Shown here: in pieces, positions 37,217-45,881 of the stretch
Layout of the letters: every line of letters starts with the position of its first letter
Position numbering within the stretch: the first letter of the stretch is position 1
Assembly (NCBI RefSeq): GCF_029815055.1
Contig: NZ_JAPPWA010000002.1
Coordinates: forward strand, 1,426,001 to 1,490,000
DNA: 64,000 nt
Source: Ignatzschineria sp. RMDPL8A
GTDB lineage: Bacteria; Pseudomonadota; Gammaproteobacteria; Cardiobacteriales; Wohlfahrtiimonadaceae
Direction: 5' to 3'
Notes under the pieces: model-generated
The model's input: only the letters and a program-made list of their open reading frames with translations
Database searches by the model: none
What the model was told of the DNA's origin: nothing
Translations under genes and position numbers: made by a program

Positions 37217-38380
37217 ATGAGTGAAAATCGTTGGACAGCAGAAGATGAACGCTTTATGGCGCTTGCCTTAACGCTTGCGGAAAAAGGATATGGCAATGTA
37301 TCGCCAAATCCTTATGTAGGTGCTATTTTAGTACAAGAGGGGCGGATTATCGGCGAGGGGTATCATCAAAAAGCAGGTGATGCCCATGCGGAAGTCAATG
37401 CCATTCGTGCGGCAAAAAAACATGCATCCGCGGCTGAGATTCAAGGCTCGACCCTCTATGTCACGCTTGAACCCTGTTGTCATGTCGGGAAAACCGGCGC
37501 GTGTACCGAAGCTATTGTCAAAGCAGGAATCACCCGCGTTGTTAGCGCAATGGGAGACCCTAATCCTAAAGTTGGCGGACAAGGTCATGCATATTTAAGA
37601 GTGCAAGGGATTGACGTTTCGACGGGATTACTTGAGCCGCGTGCCCGCCACATCAATCGTCATTTTATTCATCATCAATTGACCAAACGCCCTTTTATTA
37701 CTCTGAAAGCAGCGCTTAGTTTAGATGGAAAACTCGCCACAAAAACTGGGGATTCACAGTGGATCACTTGTCCAAAAGCGCGGGAGAAAACCCACCACAT
37801 TCGCGGGCTTCACGATGCCATTTTAATTGGAAAAGGAACGCTCATTGCCGATAATCCGAGCTTAACGGTGCGTTATGGCTATGAAGGCTTTGGGAAAGCG
37901 CCTCTACGCGTGGTCTTAATCCAAGATTTTACCGGCGTTAGCGAGGATCTGATCCTCTTTAATGATATTACGGCTGACGAAAGCACACAGCTTAAAACCC
38001 TCGTAATTACGACAGAATCCGCGACCAAACAGGCCGGAAAACTGATTGAGACGCTTACAAATAAAGGCGTTGAGATCGTTGCGGTAGATGGGGCGACTAC
38101 TTCCATCGAATCGGTGTTTAATACGCTTACTGAGCGAGGGATTATGAGCGTGATGCTGGAAGGCGGTGCGGGGATTTATGATGCCTTTTTAAATGCAGGC
38201 TATGTCGATGAGCTCGCACTTTTTTACGGCCCGCGCCTCATTGGCGATCGCGATGCGTACGAGCTTTGGGCAACGAGTGATACGACAGCGCTTGAGTGTG
38301 CCCCCATTTTAACGATTTTTGAGACAGAACGCGTAGGGGAATCGCTCTACGTCGGTGCCTTTTTTAAGGGAGATGCATAG
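37217..38380 (+). CDS. ribD: bifunctional riboflavin deaminase/reductase
   Basis: 387 residues. N-terminal pyrimidine deaminase with zinc ligands HAEVNA and PCCHVGKTGACTEAIV; C-terminal NADPH-dependent reductase from about residue 150 (PFITLKAALSLDGKLAT, GKGTLIADNPSLTVR, VMLEGGAGIYDAFL). It performs steps two and three of riboflavin synthesis. First gene of ribD-ribE-ribBA-ribH. There is no Shine-Dalgarno between the terminator T-run and the ATG; the GGGG of the terminator stem may act as one. Confidence 0.96.
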   Translation: MSENRWTAEDERFMALALTLAEKGYGNVSPNPYVGAILVQEGRIIGEGYHQKAGDAHAEVNAIRAAKKHASAAEIQGSTLYVTLEPCCHVGKTGACTEAIVKAGITRVVSAMGDPNPKVGGQGHAYLRVQGIDVSTGLLEPRARHINRHFIHHQLTKRPFITLKAALSLDGKLATKTGDSQWITCPKAREKTHHIRGLHDAILIGKGTLIADNPSLTVRYGYEGFGKAPLRVVLIQDFTGVSEDLILFNDITADESTQLKTLVITTESATKQAGKLIETLTNKGVEIVAVDGATTSIESVFNTLTERGIMSVMLEGGAGIYDAFLNAGYVDELALFYGPRLIGDRDAYELWATSDTTALECAPILTIFETERVGESLYVGAFFKGDA

Positions 38381-39010
38381 ATGTTTACCGGAATTATTGA
38401 AGAACTCGGTGAGATTCGCTCGATCGAGCATAAAAAAGATCTTACCGTGATTACCATCGGCGCGAAAACGGTGCTAGAAGGGACAAAACTTGGCGATAGT
38501 ATCGCTGTGAACGGAACCTGTCTGACGGCAACAAAGCTTGGGAGCGATTATTTCGAGGCCGATGTGATGCCGGAGACGCTCAAAAAAACGGAGCTCGGTA
38601 CATATCATAAAGGCTTAAAGGTCAATCTTGAACGCGCGCTTGCGGTGGGTGATCGTTTAGGCGGGCATCTGGTGAGCGGGCATATCGATGGAGGCGCGGT
38701 GCTAACAAAAGTAATGCCGCTGACAGAGGTGCATGAACTCACTTTTAAGCTCGATAATCCTCATGAGGGACTGATTATTCCGAAAGGCTCGATCGCGATT
38801 GATGGCATTAGCCTAACGATTATGGGCGTTACGAAAGATACATTCACCGTTGGCATCATTCCGCACACCTTTAGCGTCACCAATTTGGGCAGCAAAAAGA
38901 TCGGCGATCGCGTCAATATTGAATTTGATATGTATGGAAAATATGTACGTGCGCAACACGAAGCAAAAGAGACATTAACACGGGAAACCTTGAGCAATTG
39001 GGGTTATTAA
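38381..39010 (+). CDS. ribE: riboflavin synthase, alpha chain
   Basis: 209 residues; also named ribC in E. coli. Two tandem lumazine-binding barrels: first MFTGIIEELGEIRSIE with VNGTCLTATKL, second GGHLVSGHIDGGAVL with IDGISLTIMGV and FTVGIIPHTFSVTNLG. It dismutates two 6,7-dimethyl-8-ribityllumazine molecules to riboflavin. The ATG abuts the ribD stop with no gap. Confidence 0.96.
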   Translation: MFTGIIEELGEIRSIEHKKDLTVITIGAKTVLEGTKLGDSIAVNGTCLTATKLGSDYFEADVMPETLKKTELGTYHKGLKVNLERALAVGDRLGGHLVSGHIDGGAVLTKVMPLTEVHELTFKLDNPHEGLIIPKGSIAIDGISLTIMGVTKDTFTVGIIPHTFSVTNLGSKKIGDRVNIEFDMYGKYVRAQHEAKETLTRETLSNWGY

Positions 39011-39028
39011 GGGATTAGGAGAACGATC

Positions 39029-40234
39029 ATGAATCAACAATCTATTCAAAAAGTACAAGCGGCCATTCGTGCGATTAAACAGGGCAAAATGGTCATCATT
39101 ATGGATGATAAATCCCGTGAAAATGAAGGGGATTTAGTGATGGCGGCGGAAAAAGCCACCGTTGAAACCACCAACTTTATGATTAAAATGGCGCGGGGAC
39201 TTGTCTGTGTGCCGATGTCGCGGGAGCGTGCCGATCAGCTTGAGTTAAAGCCGATGGTGATCAATAACGAAGATCCGTATAAAACGGCGTTTACCGTTTC
39301 GGTGGATCATAAATCGCTCCATACCGGAATCTCGGCGATTGAGCGCTGCGTCACCATTAATGAGCTCGCAAATGATGAGGCGACGGGCGATGATTTTAAT
39401 AAACCAGGCCACATTTTCCCGCTGATTGCGAAAGATGGCGGAGTGCTTGAGCGCCGCGGACATACTGAAGCGTCGGTGGATATTGTGAAACTTGCCGGAT
39501 TAAAACCGGTTGCGATGATCTGTGAGATTTTAAAAGATGATGGCGATATGGCGCGTGAGCCGGATCTCATCGAATTTGCCGAAAAGCACGATCTACTCCT
39601 ATTAACAATTGCAGACATTGTGGCTTATCGTGAATTTATCTTAACGCCAGAAAGTGATGCAAAACTTCCCACAGAATTTGGCGATTTCCGTATCTTTAGC
39701 TTCCAAAATAAACTTGGCGGTGAGCCCCATGTTGCGCTCGTTAAAGAGGGATCAGATTTCAATCAACCGGCGACGATTCGGATTCACTCAGAATGTTTAA
39801 CGGGGGATATTTTCCACTCGATTAAATGCGATTGCCGCCGTCAGCTTGAGTTTGGGCTCAATGAGATTGCCCAAGCTGAAAACGGAATCTTAATCTATCT
39901 GCGTCAAGAAGGGCGCGGGATTGGCTTGGTGGAAAAAATTAAAGCCTACGCGCTCCAAGATAGTGGTTTAGATACCATTGACGCGAATGTGAAGCTCGGG
40001 CATGAGGTGGATTCGCGCAGTTATGAGGAAGCGGTGAGTATGCTCAACTATTTTAATGTGAGCAATGTCAAACTTATTACAAATAACCCTGAAAAGGTTG
40101 CGGCGCTGAAAGCGGGGGGCATTAATGTGCTCGAACAAGTGGCGACGCCGCGCTTTGAGACGGATGAAAATCGGGGTTACCTAACGGTGAAAGCGGATCG
40201 CATGGGGCATCAGTTCGATAAGATTGCTCAATAA
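39029..40234 (+). CDS. ribBA: bifunctional DHBP synthase/GTP cyclohydrolase II
   Basis: 401 residues, a fusion. N-terminal RibB (about 1-205): DDKSRENEGDLVMAAE metal-binding acids, GHIFPLIAKDGGVLERRGHTEA. C-terminal RibA (about 210-400): zinc ligands in SECLTGDIFHSIKCDCRRQL and the active-site RQEGRGIGL. The RibA hallmark end YLTVKADRMGH is present, so both halves look intact. It supplies both riboflavin precursors. AGGAG start, 18 bp after ribE. Confidence 0.95.
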   Translation: MNQQSIQKVQAAIRAIKQGKMVIIMDDKSRENEGDLVMAAEKATVETTNFMIKMARGLVCVPMSRERADQLELKPMVINNEDPYKTAFTVSVDHKSLHTGISAIERCVTINELANDEATGDDFNKPGHIFPLIAKDGGVLERRGHTEASVDIVKLAGLKPVAMICEILKDDGDMAREPDLIEFAEKHDLLLLTIADIVAYREFILTPESDAKLPTEFGDFRIFSFQNKLGGEPHVALVKEGSDFNQPATIRIHSECLTGDIFHSIKCDCRRQLEFGLNEIAQAENGILIYLRQEGRGIGLVEKIKAYALQDSGLDTIDANVKLGHEVDSRSYEEAVSMLNYFNVSNVKLITNNPEKVAALKAGGINVLEQVATPRFETDENRGYLTVKADRMGHQFDKIAQ

Positions 40235-40304
40235 TGATTCGTTTGCAAGATAAAAATATTTCATTTCGATAAAAAAATTTTATATATAACTAGAGAGAAA
40301 AATT

Positions 40305-40769
40305 ATGAAAATCATTGAAGGTCAGCTCAATATTCAAGACAAAAAAATTGCGATTGTGGCAGGGCGTTTTAATAGCCTCATTACCAAGCAACTTATTGAA
40401 GGGGCGAAAGATGCGCTCTGCCGTAGCGGTCTTAAAGAGGAAAATATTACCCTTGCGTGGGTACCGGGCGCTTATGAGATTCCGCTGATTGCGAAAAAAT
40501 TCGCGCAAAAGGCTGATATTGACGCAGTTATCTGCCTAGGGGCTGTGATTCGCGGGGCAACGGCTCACTTTGATTTTGTTGCTGGCGAGGCGGCGAAAGG
40601 AATCGGTCAAATTGGGATCGATGCGGGGAAACCAGTCATGTTTGGAGTTTTGACCACAGACACCATTGAACAGGCCCTTGAAAGAGCCGGTACGAAGGCG
40701 GGAAATACGGGCTACAATGTTGCCGTGGGTGCTGTAGAAATGATCAGTTTACTCGAGCAGATAGATTAA
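40305..40769 (+). CDS. ribH: 6,7-dimethyl-8-ribityllumazine synthase
   Basis: 154 residues. VAGRFNSLITKQLIEGA, WVPGAYEIPLIAKKFA and the active-site segment CLGAVIRGATAHFDFVAGEAAKG (catalytic His in AHFD), then FGVLTTDTIEQALERAG. It condenses the RibD and RibB products. Last gene of the rib operon, 70 bp after ribBA. No nusB follows, unlike many proteobacteria. Confidence 0.96.
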   Translation: MKIIEGQLNIQDKKIAIVAGRFNSLITKQLIEGAKDALCRSGLKEENITLAWVPGAYEIPLIAKKFAQKADIDAVICLGAVIRGATAHFDFVAGEAAKGIGQIGIDAGKPVMFGVLTTDTIEQALERAGTKAGNTGYNVAVGAVEMISLLEQID

Positions 40770-40829
40770 AGGTTTTGAATTTCTTTTGCATCATAATCTT
40801 GTTATGATAAAGAAGGTTTGAACGGTTAC

Positions 40830-40846
40830 TTGATTTTTAAAATCAA
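40830..40846. promoter_or_regulatory. perfect 8+1+8 inverted repeat upstream of acnA
   Basis: TTGATTTT T AAAATCAA. It lies about 67 bp before the acnA start and about 20 bp after a TATGAT box (40803-40808), so it could be an operator. It is AT-rich and not a standard FNR box (7-nt spacer). Confidence 0.3.
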
Positions 40847-40912
40847 TGGCTAATTGGTCTTAATGATCATTAACAATAAAAACAGATCAAAATAAATATC
40901 TAGGAGGTAGTT

Positions 40913-43585
40913 TTGAGTAAAGTCAATAGTCTTAACACACTCTCCACACTTGATGTGAATGGTAAAACGTACCATTATCACTCGCTTAAAAAAGCTGGAG
41001 AAGCCTTAGGTGATCTTTCATCACTTCCAAAATCGATGAAAGTTCTTTTAGAAAACTTATTACGCTACGAAGATAATAAAACCGTAACGTTAGACGATAT
41101 TAAAGCGATTGGTGAGTGGCTTAAAAACCGTACATCAAAACACGAAATTCAATATCGCCCAGCGCGCGTTTTAATGCAAGACTTCACAGGGGTTCCTGCG
41201 GTAGTTGACTTAGCAGCAATGCGTGATGCAATGGCGAAAGCGGGCGGTGACCCGAAAAAGGTTAATCCTTTAGCGCCGGTTGATTTAGTCATTGACCACT
41301 CGGTAATGATCGACTCATTCGGTACCCAAAGCTCTTTCCAAACCAACGTTGAAAAAGAGATGGAACGTAACGGTGAGCGTTATGAGTTCTTAAAGTGGGG
41401 TCAAGGCGCGTTTGATAACTTCCGCGTTGTGCCTCCTGGAATGGGTATCTGTCACCAGGTTAACTTAGAGTATCTCTCACAAGTGGCTTGGGTATCTGAA
41501 AAAGACGGAAAATCATGGATCATGCCTGATACGGCTGTGGGAACTGACTCACATACACCAATGGTTAATGGTCTTTCAGTTTTAGCATGGGGTGTGGGCG
41601 GTATCGAAGCAGAAGCGGCGATTCTTGGTCAACCAATCTCAATGTTAATTCCTGAAGTGGTGGGCTTTAAACTTGAAGGTAAACTTCGTGAAGGCGTAAC
41701 CGCGACTGACTTAGTATTAACGATCGTACAAATGCTCCGTAAACACGGTGTGGTGGGTAAATTCGTTGAGTACTACGGTAGCGGTTTATCAGAGCTTCCA
41801 CTTGCAGACCGTGCAACGATCTCAAACATGGCGCCTGAATATGGTGCAACCGTTGGTTTCTTCCCCGTTGACGAAGTAACGCTTAACTATATGCGTCTAA
41901 CCGGTCGTGACGAAGAAGTAATCGCGCGTACTGAAGCGTATGCAAAAGAGCAAGGCTTATGGTACAACGACGGTGATGAGCCTGTGTTCACTGCAACACT
42001 TGAGCTTGATTTAAGCACCGTAGTTCCAAGCTTAGCCGGTCCTAAACGTCCGCAAGACCGCGTTGTATTAAGCGATCTTCAAAAAGCGTTTGACGGATTT
42101 GCAGAAGGCCAAGGCGATGATCTTTCTCTTTCAAAAGAGATCACCATCGACGGCGAAACGGTAACCTTAGATCAAGGTGACGTAGTATTTGCGGCAATTA
42201 CCTCATGTACAAACACTTCAAACCCAAGCGTTATGATGGCAGCGGGTTTAGTGGCTGAAAAAGCGGCGAAACTTGGTATCAAACGTAAACCATGGGTGAA
42301 AACATCGCTTGCTCCTGGTTCACGCGTTGTAAGTGAATACTTAGATGCAGCAGGATTAACAGAATCACTTAACGAAGTGGGCTTTAACTTAACCGGTTAT
42401 GGTTGTACGGCGTGTATCGGTAACTCAGGTCCTCTAATTCCTGAAGTTGCTGCAGCGATTGACGAGAAAGACTTCACGGTATCATCGGTACTTTCCGGTA
42501 ACCGTAACTTTGAAGGTCGTATCCACGCACAAATCAAAGCAAACTGGTTAGCGTCGCCTCCGTTAGTTGTGGCATTTGCAATCGCGGGTACAACCCGTAT
42601 CGATCTTGCAAACGATCCAATTGCTAAAGATAAAGATGGTAATGATGTATTCTTAAAAGATATCTGGCCATCAAACCAAGAGATCGCGGATGCAGTAGCA
42701 AAAGTTGACGGTACAATGTTCCGTAAAGGCTACGCAGGCGTATTTGATGGGGATGAATCATGGCAAGCGATCAATGTTAGCGCAAGCGAAACCTACGCAT
42801 GGAATGAGAAATCAACCTACGTTCAACATCCTCCATATTTCGAGAATATTGATAAGCCAATCGCGGCATTATCATCGATCGAAAATGCGAATGTGTTAGC
42901 GTACTTCGGCGATTCAATCACAACGGACCACATCTCACCAGCCGGTGCGATTATGGCGGATTCTCCTGCAGGTCGTTACTTGCAAGAGCGTGGAGTTGAG
43001 CCAAAAGACTTCAACTCATACGGTTCACGTCGTGGTAACCATGAAGTGATGATGCGCGGTACGTTTGCTAACATCCGTATTCGTAACAAAATGCTTTCAG
43101 GCGTTGAAGGCGGTTACACGAAACACATTCCAACCGGTGAAACTCTTCCAATTTATGATGCAGCAATGCGTTATAAAGAAGCAGGTACACCAACGATTAT
43201 CCTAGCGGGTAAAGAGTACGGAAGTGGTTCAAGCCGTGACTGGGCTGCAAAAGGTCCAAATCTTCAAGGCGTTAAAGCAGTTATCGCTGAGAGCTATGAG
43301 CGTATCCACCGTTCGAACTTAATCGGAATGGGTATTCTCGCGCTTCAATACAAAAATGGCGACAACGCTGAGAGTTTAGGCTTAAACGGCGAAGAGACCT
43401 TCTCGATCGAATTTGATGACAACATCAAACCTGGTCAAGATATCAACGTAACTGCGAAAAAAGCAGACGGCACCGAAGTGAAATTCACCGTTCTTTGCCG
43501 TATCGATACCCTTAACGAAGTAGATTACTTCAAAGCGGGCGGTATCTTACATTACGTATTACGCCAAATGATTGCAGATAACTAA
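40913..43585 (+). CDS. acnA: aconitate hydratase A
   Basis: 890 residues (E. coli AcnA 891). The TTG start is supported by AGGAGG 5-6 nt upstream and by alignment of the family N-terminus. Fe-S ligands: Cys in TSCTNTSNPSVMMAAG and the pair in GCTACIGNSGPL. RPARVLMQDFTGVPAVVDLA and GSGSSRDWAAKGPNLQG are hallmark blocks. It interconverts citrate and isocitrate. Codon use is strikingly clean (CGT, GGT, AAC), indicating high expression compared with neighbours. Confidence 0.97.
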   Translation: MSKVNSLNTLSTLDVNGKTYHYHSLKKAGEALGDLSSLPKSMKVLLENLLRYEDNKTVTLDDIKAIGEWLKNRTSKHEIQYRPARVLMQDFTGVPAVVDLAAMRDAMAKAGGDPKKVNPLAPVDLVIDHSVMIDSFGTQSSFQTNVEKEMERNGERYEFLKWGQGAFDNFRVVPPGMGICHQVNLEYLSQVAWVSEKDGKSWIMPDTAVGTDSHTPMVNGLSVLAWGVGGIEAEAAILGQPISMLIPEVVGFKLEGKLREGVTATDLVLTIVQMLRKHGVVGKFVEYYGSGLSELPLADRATISNMAPEYGATVGFFPVDEVTLNYMRLTGRDEEVIARTEAYAKEQGLWYNDGDEPVFTATLELDLSTVVPSLAGPKRPQDRVVLSDLQKAFDGFAEGQGDDLSLSKEITIDGETVTLDQGDVVFAAITSCTNTSNPSVMMAAGLVAEKAAKLGIKRKPWVKTSLAPGSRVVSEYLDAAGLTESLNEVGFNLTGYGCTACIGNSGPLIPEVAAAIDEKDFTVSSVLSGNRNFEGRIHAQIKANWLASPPLVVAFAIAGTTRIDLANDPIAKDKDGNDVFLKDIWPSNQEIADAVAKVDGTMFRKGYAGVFDGDESWQAINVSASETYAWNEKSTYVQHPPYFENIDKPIAALSSIENANVLAYFGDSITTDHISPAGAIMADSPAGRYLQERGVEPKDFNSYGSRRGNHEVMMRGTFANIRIRNKMLSGVEGGYTKHIPTGETLPIYDAAMRYKEAGTPTIILAGKEYGSGSSRDWAAKGPNLQGVKAVIAESYERIHRSNLIGMGILALQYKNGDNAESLGLNGEETFSIEFDDNIKPGQDINVTAKKADGTEVKFTVLCRIDTLNEVDYFKAGGILHYVLRQMIADN

Positions 43586-43625
43586 TCAATTTAAGTAGAG
43601 GATTGATTAATCTCTGTATCAAAAT

Positions 43626-43655
43626 AAGGCCGCTTCTTTTAAGGAGCGGCTTTTT
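43626..43655 (+). terminator. intrinsic terminator after acnA
   Basis: GCCGCT pairs with AGCGGC (43629-43634 with 43645-43650), then TTTTT. Confidence 0.85.
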
Positions 43656-43738
43656 AATGCGTGTGGGAATACATTTCAGATTAACGCGCTATACTATGTC
43701 CATTAATTTATGATTCACGAATCGATGAGAAGCTAATT

Positions 43739-44485
43739 ATGAAAAAGATTTTACCCATCGCAGCGTGCGCTTTTATTCTAGCAGGCTGTATTGATACGAC
43801 AGGCGGTGTTGTAAAACCGCAGATGGTGAAAGGGTCCGCATTAACGATGCAAGCCGATGGTGTTACGCCCGCCGGCGCCTATGAATTTATGCCAGGACGC
43901 TTTACTGAAAGTGATCTGCTTCGCCGTTTAACCGAACAGCGTTTAGTGCTTGAAGAGTGTGGCGATGTTGAGTGTGTAGCCGATCGCCGTGATCAGCAGC
44001 GCGCCATTAAACTTCGCGAACCGCGTGAAGGTGAAGTCGCACCGGGTGAATTTAAATATGGTAACCGTGCCACCACCTATCTACTCTACAATTACCGTGT
44101 TGATAATCGATTTGTGGTCGATAAGATTGCGCTCTATTTCTTAGATGGCCGTTTAGCGCTTGCAACGATGCAATATCCGGAAACCAATCTTATTAATGCG
44201 ATTCAGCGTGAAGCAGCACCAAGTGCGGTTAATGATCGAACGGTTGGCGTTCTTTGCCGTATGGATGGACAAACTCGCGTTCGACGCGCCCAAAAAGTAA
44301 CGCAGAGCGATTGGCGTTCCGGCGTGAGTGATATCTATCTCTCTTATATGGAAGGGGAGTTAGTGCGCCCGGATAACTGTGAGTATGATGCTCGTGGGCA
44401 AAAATTACTGCTCGCTCACGATACGGCAAATTTTGCAACGCTTGAGCGCGAACATAAGCGTGAAAAAGCAACCCGTCGCCGTTAA
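43739..44485 (+). CDS. lipoprotein, function unknown
   Basis: 248 residues with a lipoprotein signal: KK start, lipobox LAGC, Cys17. The mature protein is rich in R/E/D with a middle beta-like region (YLLYNYRVDNRFVVDKIALYFLDGRLALATMQYP). Several Cys pairs (EECGDVECVADR) could form disulfides in the periplasm. I recognise no family. Monocistronic between two terminators. Confidence 0.6.
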   Translation: MKKILPIAACAFILAGCIDTTGGVVKPQMVKGSALTMQADGVTPAGAYEFMPGRFTESDLLRRLTEQRLVLEECGDVECVADRRDQQRAIKLREPREGEVAPGEFKYGNRATTYLLYNYRVDNRFVVDKIALYFLDGRLALATMQYPETNLINAIQREAAPSAVNDRTVGVLCRMDGQTRVRRAQKVTQSDWRSGVSDIYLSYMEGELVRPDNCEYDARGQKLLLAHDTANFATLEREHKREKATRRR

Positions 44486-44520
44486 TTAAAGATAATTTAG
44501 ATAAAATATAGCAGATAAAA

Positions 44521-44553
44521 AAGAGCCCCCGATTAAAGTCAGGGGCTTTTTCT
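44521..44553. terminator. bidirectional terminator
   Basis: AGCCCC-CGA / TCA-GGGGCT stem with A-run and T-run on either side, between the lipoprotein gene and the convergent SMR genes. Confidence 0.8.
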
Positions 44554-44564
44554 ATGTTGAGAAA

Positions 44565-44957
44565 TTACTGCTTAGTCGCCTTGATTTCGGTCGCCAGTTC
44601 TGTAGCAATCGCCTCATTTTCAACCAGAGTGTCGTGCGGTTCGACCACTTTAAGTCCGACAACGCCAGCAATGATAATGCAGAGGCTTAAAATGCGCATC
44701 AAGTTTTTAGATTCACCAAAAAGGACGATGTTCAAAATGACCGCGCCCGCCGTACCAACGCCGGTAAATACCGTATAGGCGATACTCATGCTCAGGTAAT
44801 TAAAGGAGAGATAGACGAGCCCAAATGAGCCGGCAATCCCGCCGTAGTAAATTAGAAAGTTGCGCAGCGTACGGCGCTCGCTATAGAGGCTTAATCCGTA
44901 TACGCCCACCATCTCAGCGATGGTCGCTAAAAAAACGTAGAGCCAACCCATTAACAT
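44565..44957 (-). CDS. SMR-family exporter subunit (second of a pair)
   Basis: 130 residues, four helices. WLYVFLATIAEMVGVYGLSLY carries the essential membrane Glu (EM, about residue 15), followed by YTVFTGVGTAGAVILNIVLFGES, the SMR hairpin signature. The long charged C-terminal tail resembles heterodimeric partners. It lies 2 bp after the other SMR gene. Likely a paired, antiparallel drug or guanidinium-type exporter of the YkkCD class; substrate unknown. Confidence 0.85.
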   Translation of the reverse strand: MLMGWLYVFLATIAEMVGVYGLSLYSERRTLRNFLIYYGGIAGSFGLVYLSFNYLSMSIAYTVFTGVGTAGAVILNIVLFGESKNLMRILSLCIIIAGVVGLKVVEPHDTLVENEAIATELATEIKATKQ

Positions 44958-44959
44958 AA

Positions 44960-45307
44960 TTATACCTCCAGATCGGCATCGTCAAGTTTGGTATTAACGT
45001 CCGATAAATTGAGCCCGACAACGCCGACTAAAATCAGCCCCATAAAGAGGAGCATGGTCGAAGAGATCGCCGCATCAAAGAAGAAATAATCCATTAAGAT
45101 GGTGCCAACGGTGCCAGTTCCGGCAAAGATTGCGTAGACGGTTCCCGTCGGGAGTCCTTCACACGCTTTGGCTAAAAATTGTAGATCGCAGATGATAAAG
45201 AGCACGATAAAAATCCAGTGCCACCACGCGGAAGCCGCTTTAAATCCATAAAGCCATACTAATTCGCATACACTCGTCAAAATGACGTACAGCCATGCCT
45301 TGTTCAT
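44960..45307 (-). CDS. SMR-family exporter subunit (first of a pair)
   Basis: 115 residues, four helices. WLYVILTSVCELVWLYGFKAA has the membrane Glu near residue 15; LPTGTVYAIFAGTGTVGTILMDYFFF is the SMR signature; the C-terminus ends in acidic residues. Two unequal SMR genes in tandem usually form an obligate heterodimer (YkkCD, EbrAB, MdtIJ). No guanidine riboswitch was seen upstream. Confidence 0.85.
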   Translation of the reverse strand: MNKAWLYVILTSVCELVWLYGFKAASAWWHWIFIVLFIICDLQFLAKACEGLPTGTVYAIFAGTGTVGTILMDYFFFDAAISSTMLLFMGLILVGVVGLNLSDVNTKLDDADLEV

Positions 45308-45748
45308 AATATCCTATTGTTTGATATGCTAAATTGAAGTTGATTACATGCTTGGCCTCAAATAGAGCGTGATTCACACAATTTTGACGCAACTTTGGCG
45401 TGAAAAGAGCGGGAATAACGCGGTTGAGACCGTTACGAGGGGAGATTTTTTTAGAGGTGGACTTCAGTACACCAAAATGCAAAACATTGCGGTGAGAAAG
45501 GTCTGAAAGCTGTCCATATAGATACGTAACATAAAAGAGATCGAATAAAATCGATATTGATTAAGAAATTACTTCACTAATCATAAATTGTTTGGCAAAT
45601 TTGTCAACTTTTGCGCGATCAATTTTTATGCCTGTAGGGCGCTAAATTGCTGAAATAGAGCTTTTTTATAAGGACAATTGAGCATTTTTATCAAAAAGCA
45701 ACCTCGAGTTTAAAAGTTGTGATATGATTAACCCCGAAAATTTAGTGA
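45308..45748. other. long intergenic region between SMR pair and tsdA
   Basis: It holds the divergent promoters. A short hairpin-forming stretch (AACGCGGTTGAGACCGTT, about 45418-45435) lies upstream of the SMR genes. TATGAT at 45723-45728 could be a -10 box toward tsdA but lacks a clear -35. No ORF with supporting signals. Confidence 0.3.
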
Positions 45749-45762
45749 TTGATTCATATCAA
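45749..45762. promoter_or_regulatory. perfect FNR/ANR-type box upstream of tsdA
   Basis: TTGATTCATATCAA matches the FNR consensus TTGAT-N4-ATCAA at all ten defined positions. It lies about 120 bp before the tsdA ATG, suggesting oxygen-responsive control. FNR is known to activate from about -41.5, which would place the start near 45797; a convincing -10 there is not obvious. Confidence 0.6.
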
Positions 45763-45881
45763 CTTTCATATAAAAATAGTTAGAAATGTAAACAATCTAT
45801 TACGCTAAATTATTCGAAATATAATAAAAATCAAAAGATTTACACAATTAGAAGACGTTATTTTTAGTACTGGAGGCAACG

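Noticed and set aside
45240-45482. 80-codon ORF across the SMR start
   Set aside because: Overlaps the SMR gene in another frame, basic low-quality sequence, no ribosome site.
45308-45720. Guanidine riboswitch upstream of the SMR pair
   Set aside because: No class I core and no paired ACGR-loop hairpins were found by eye.
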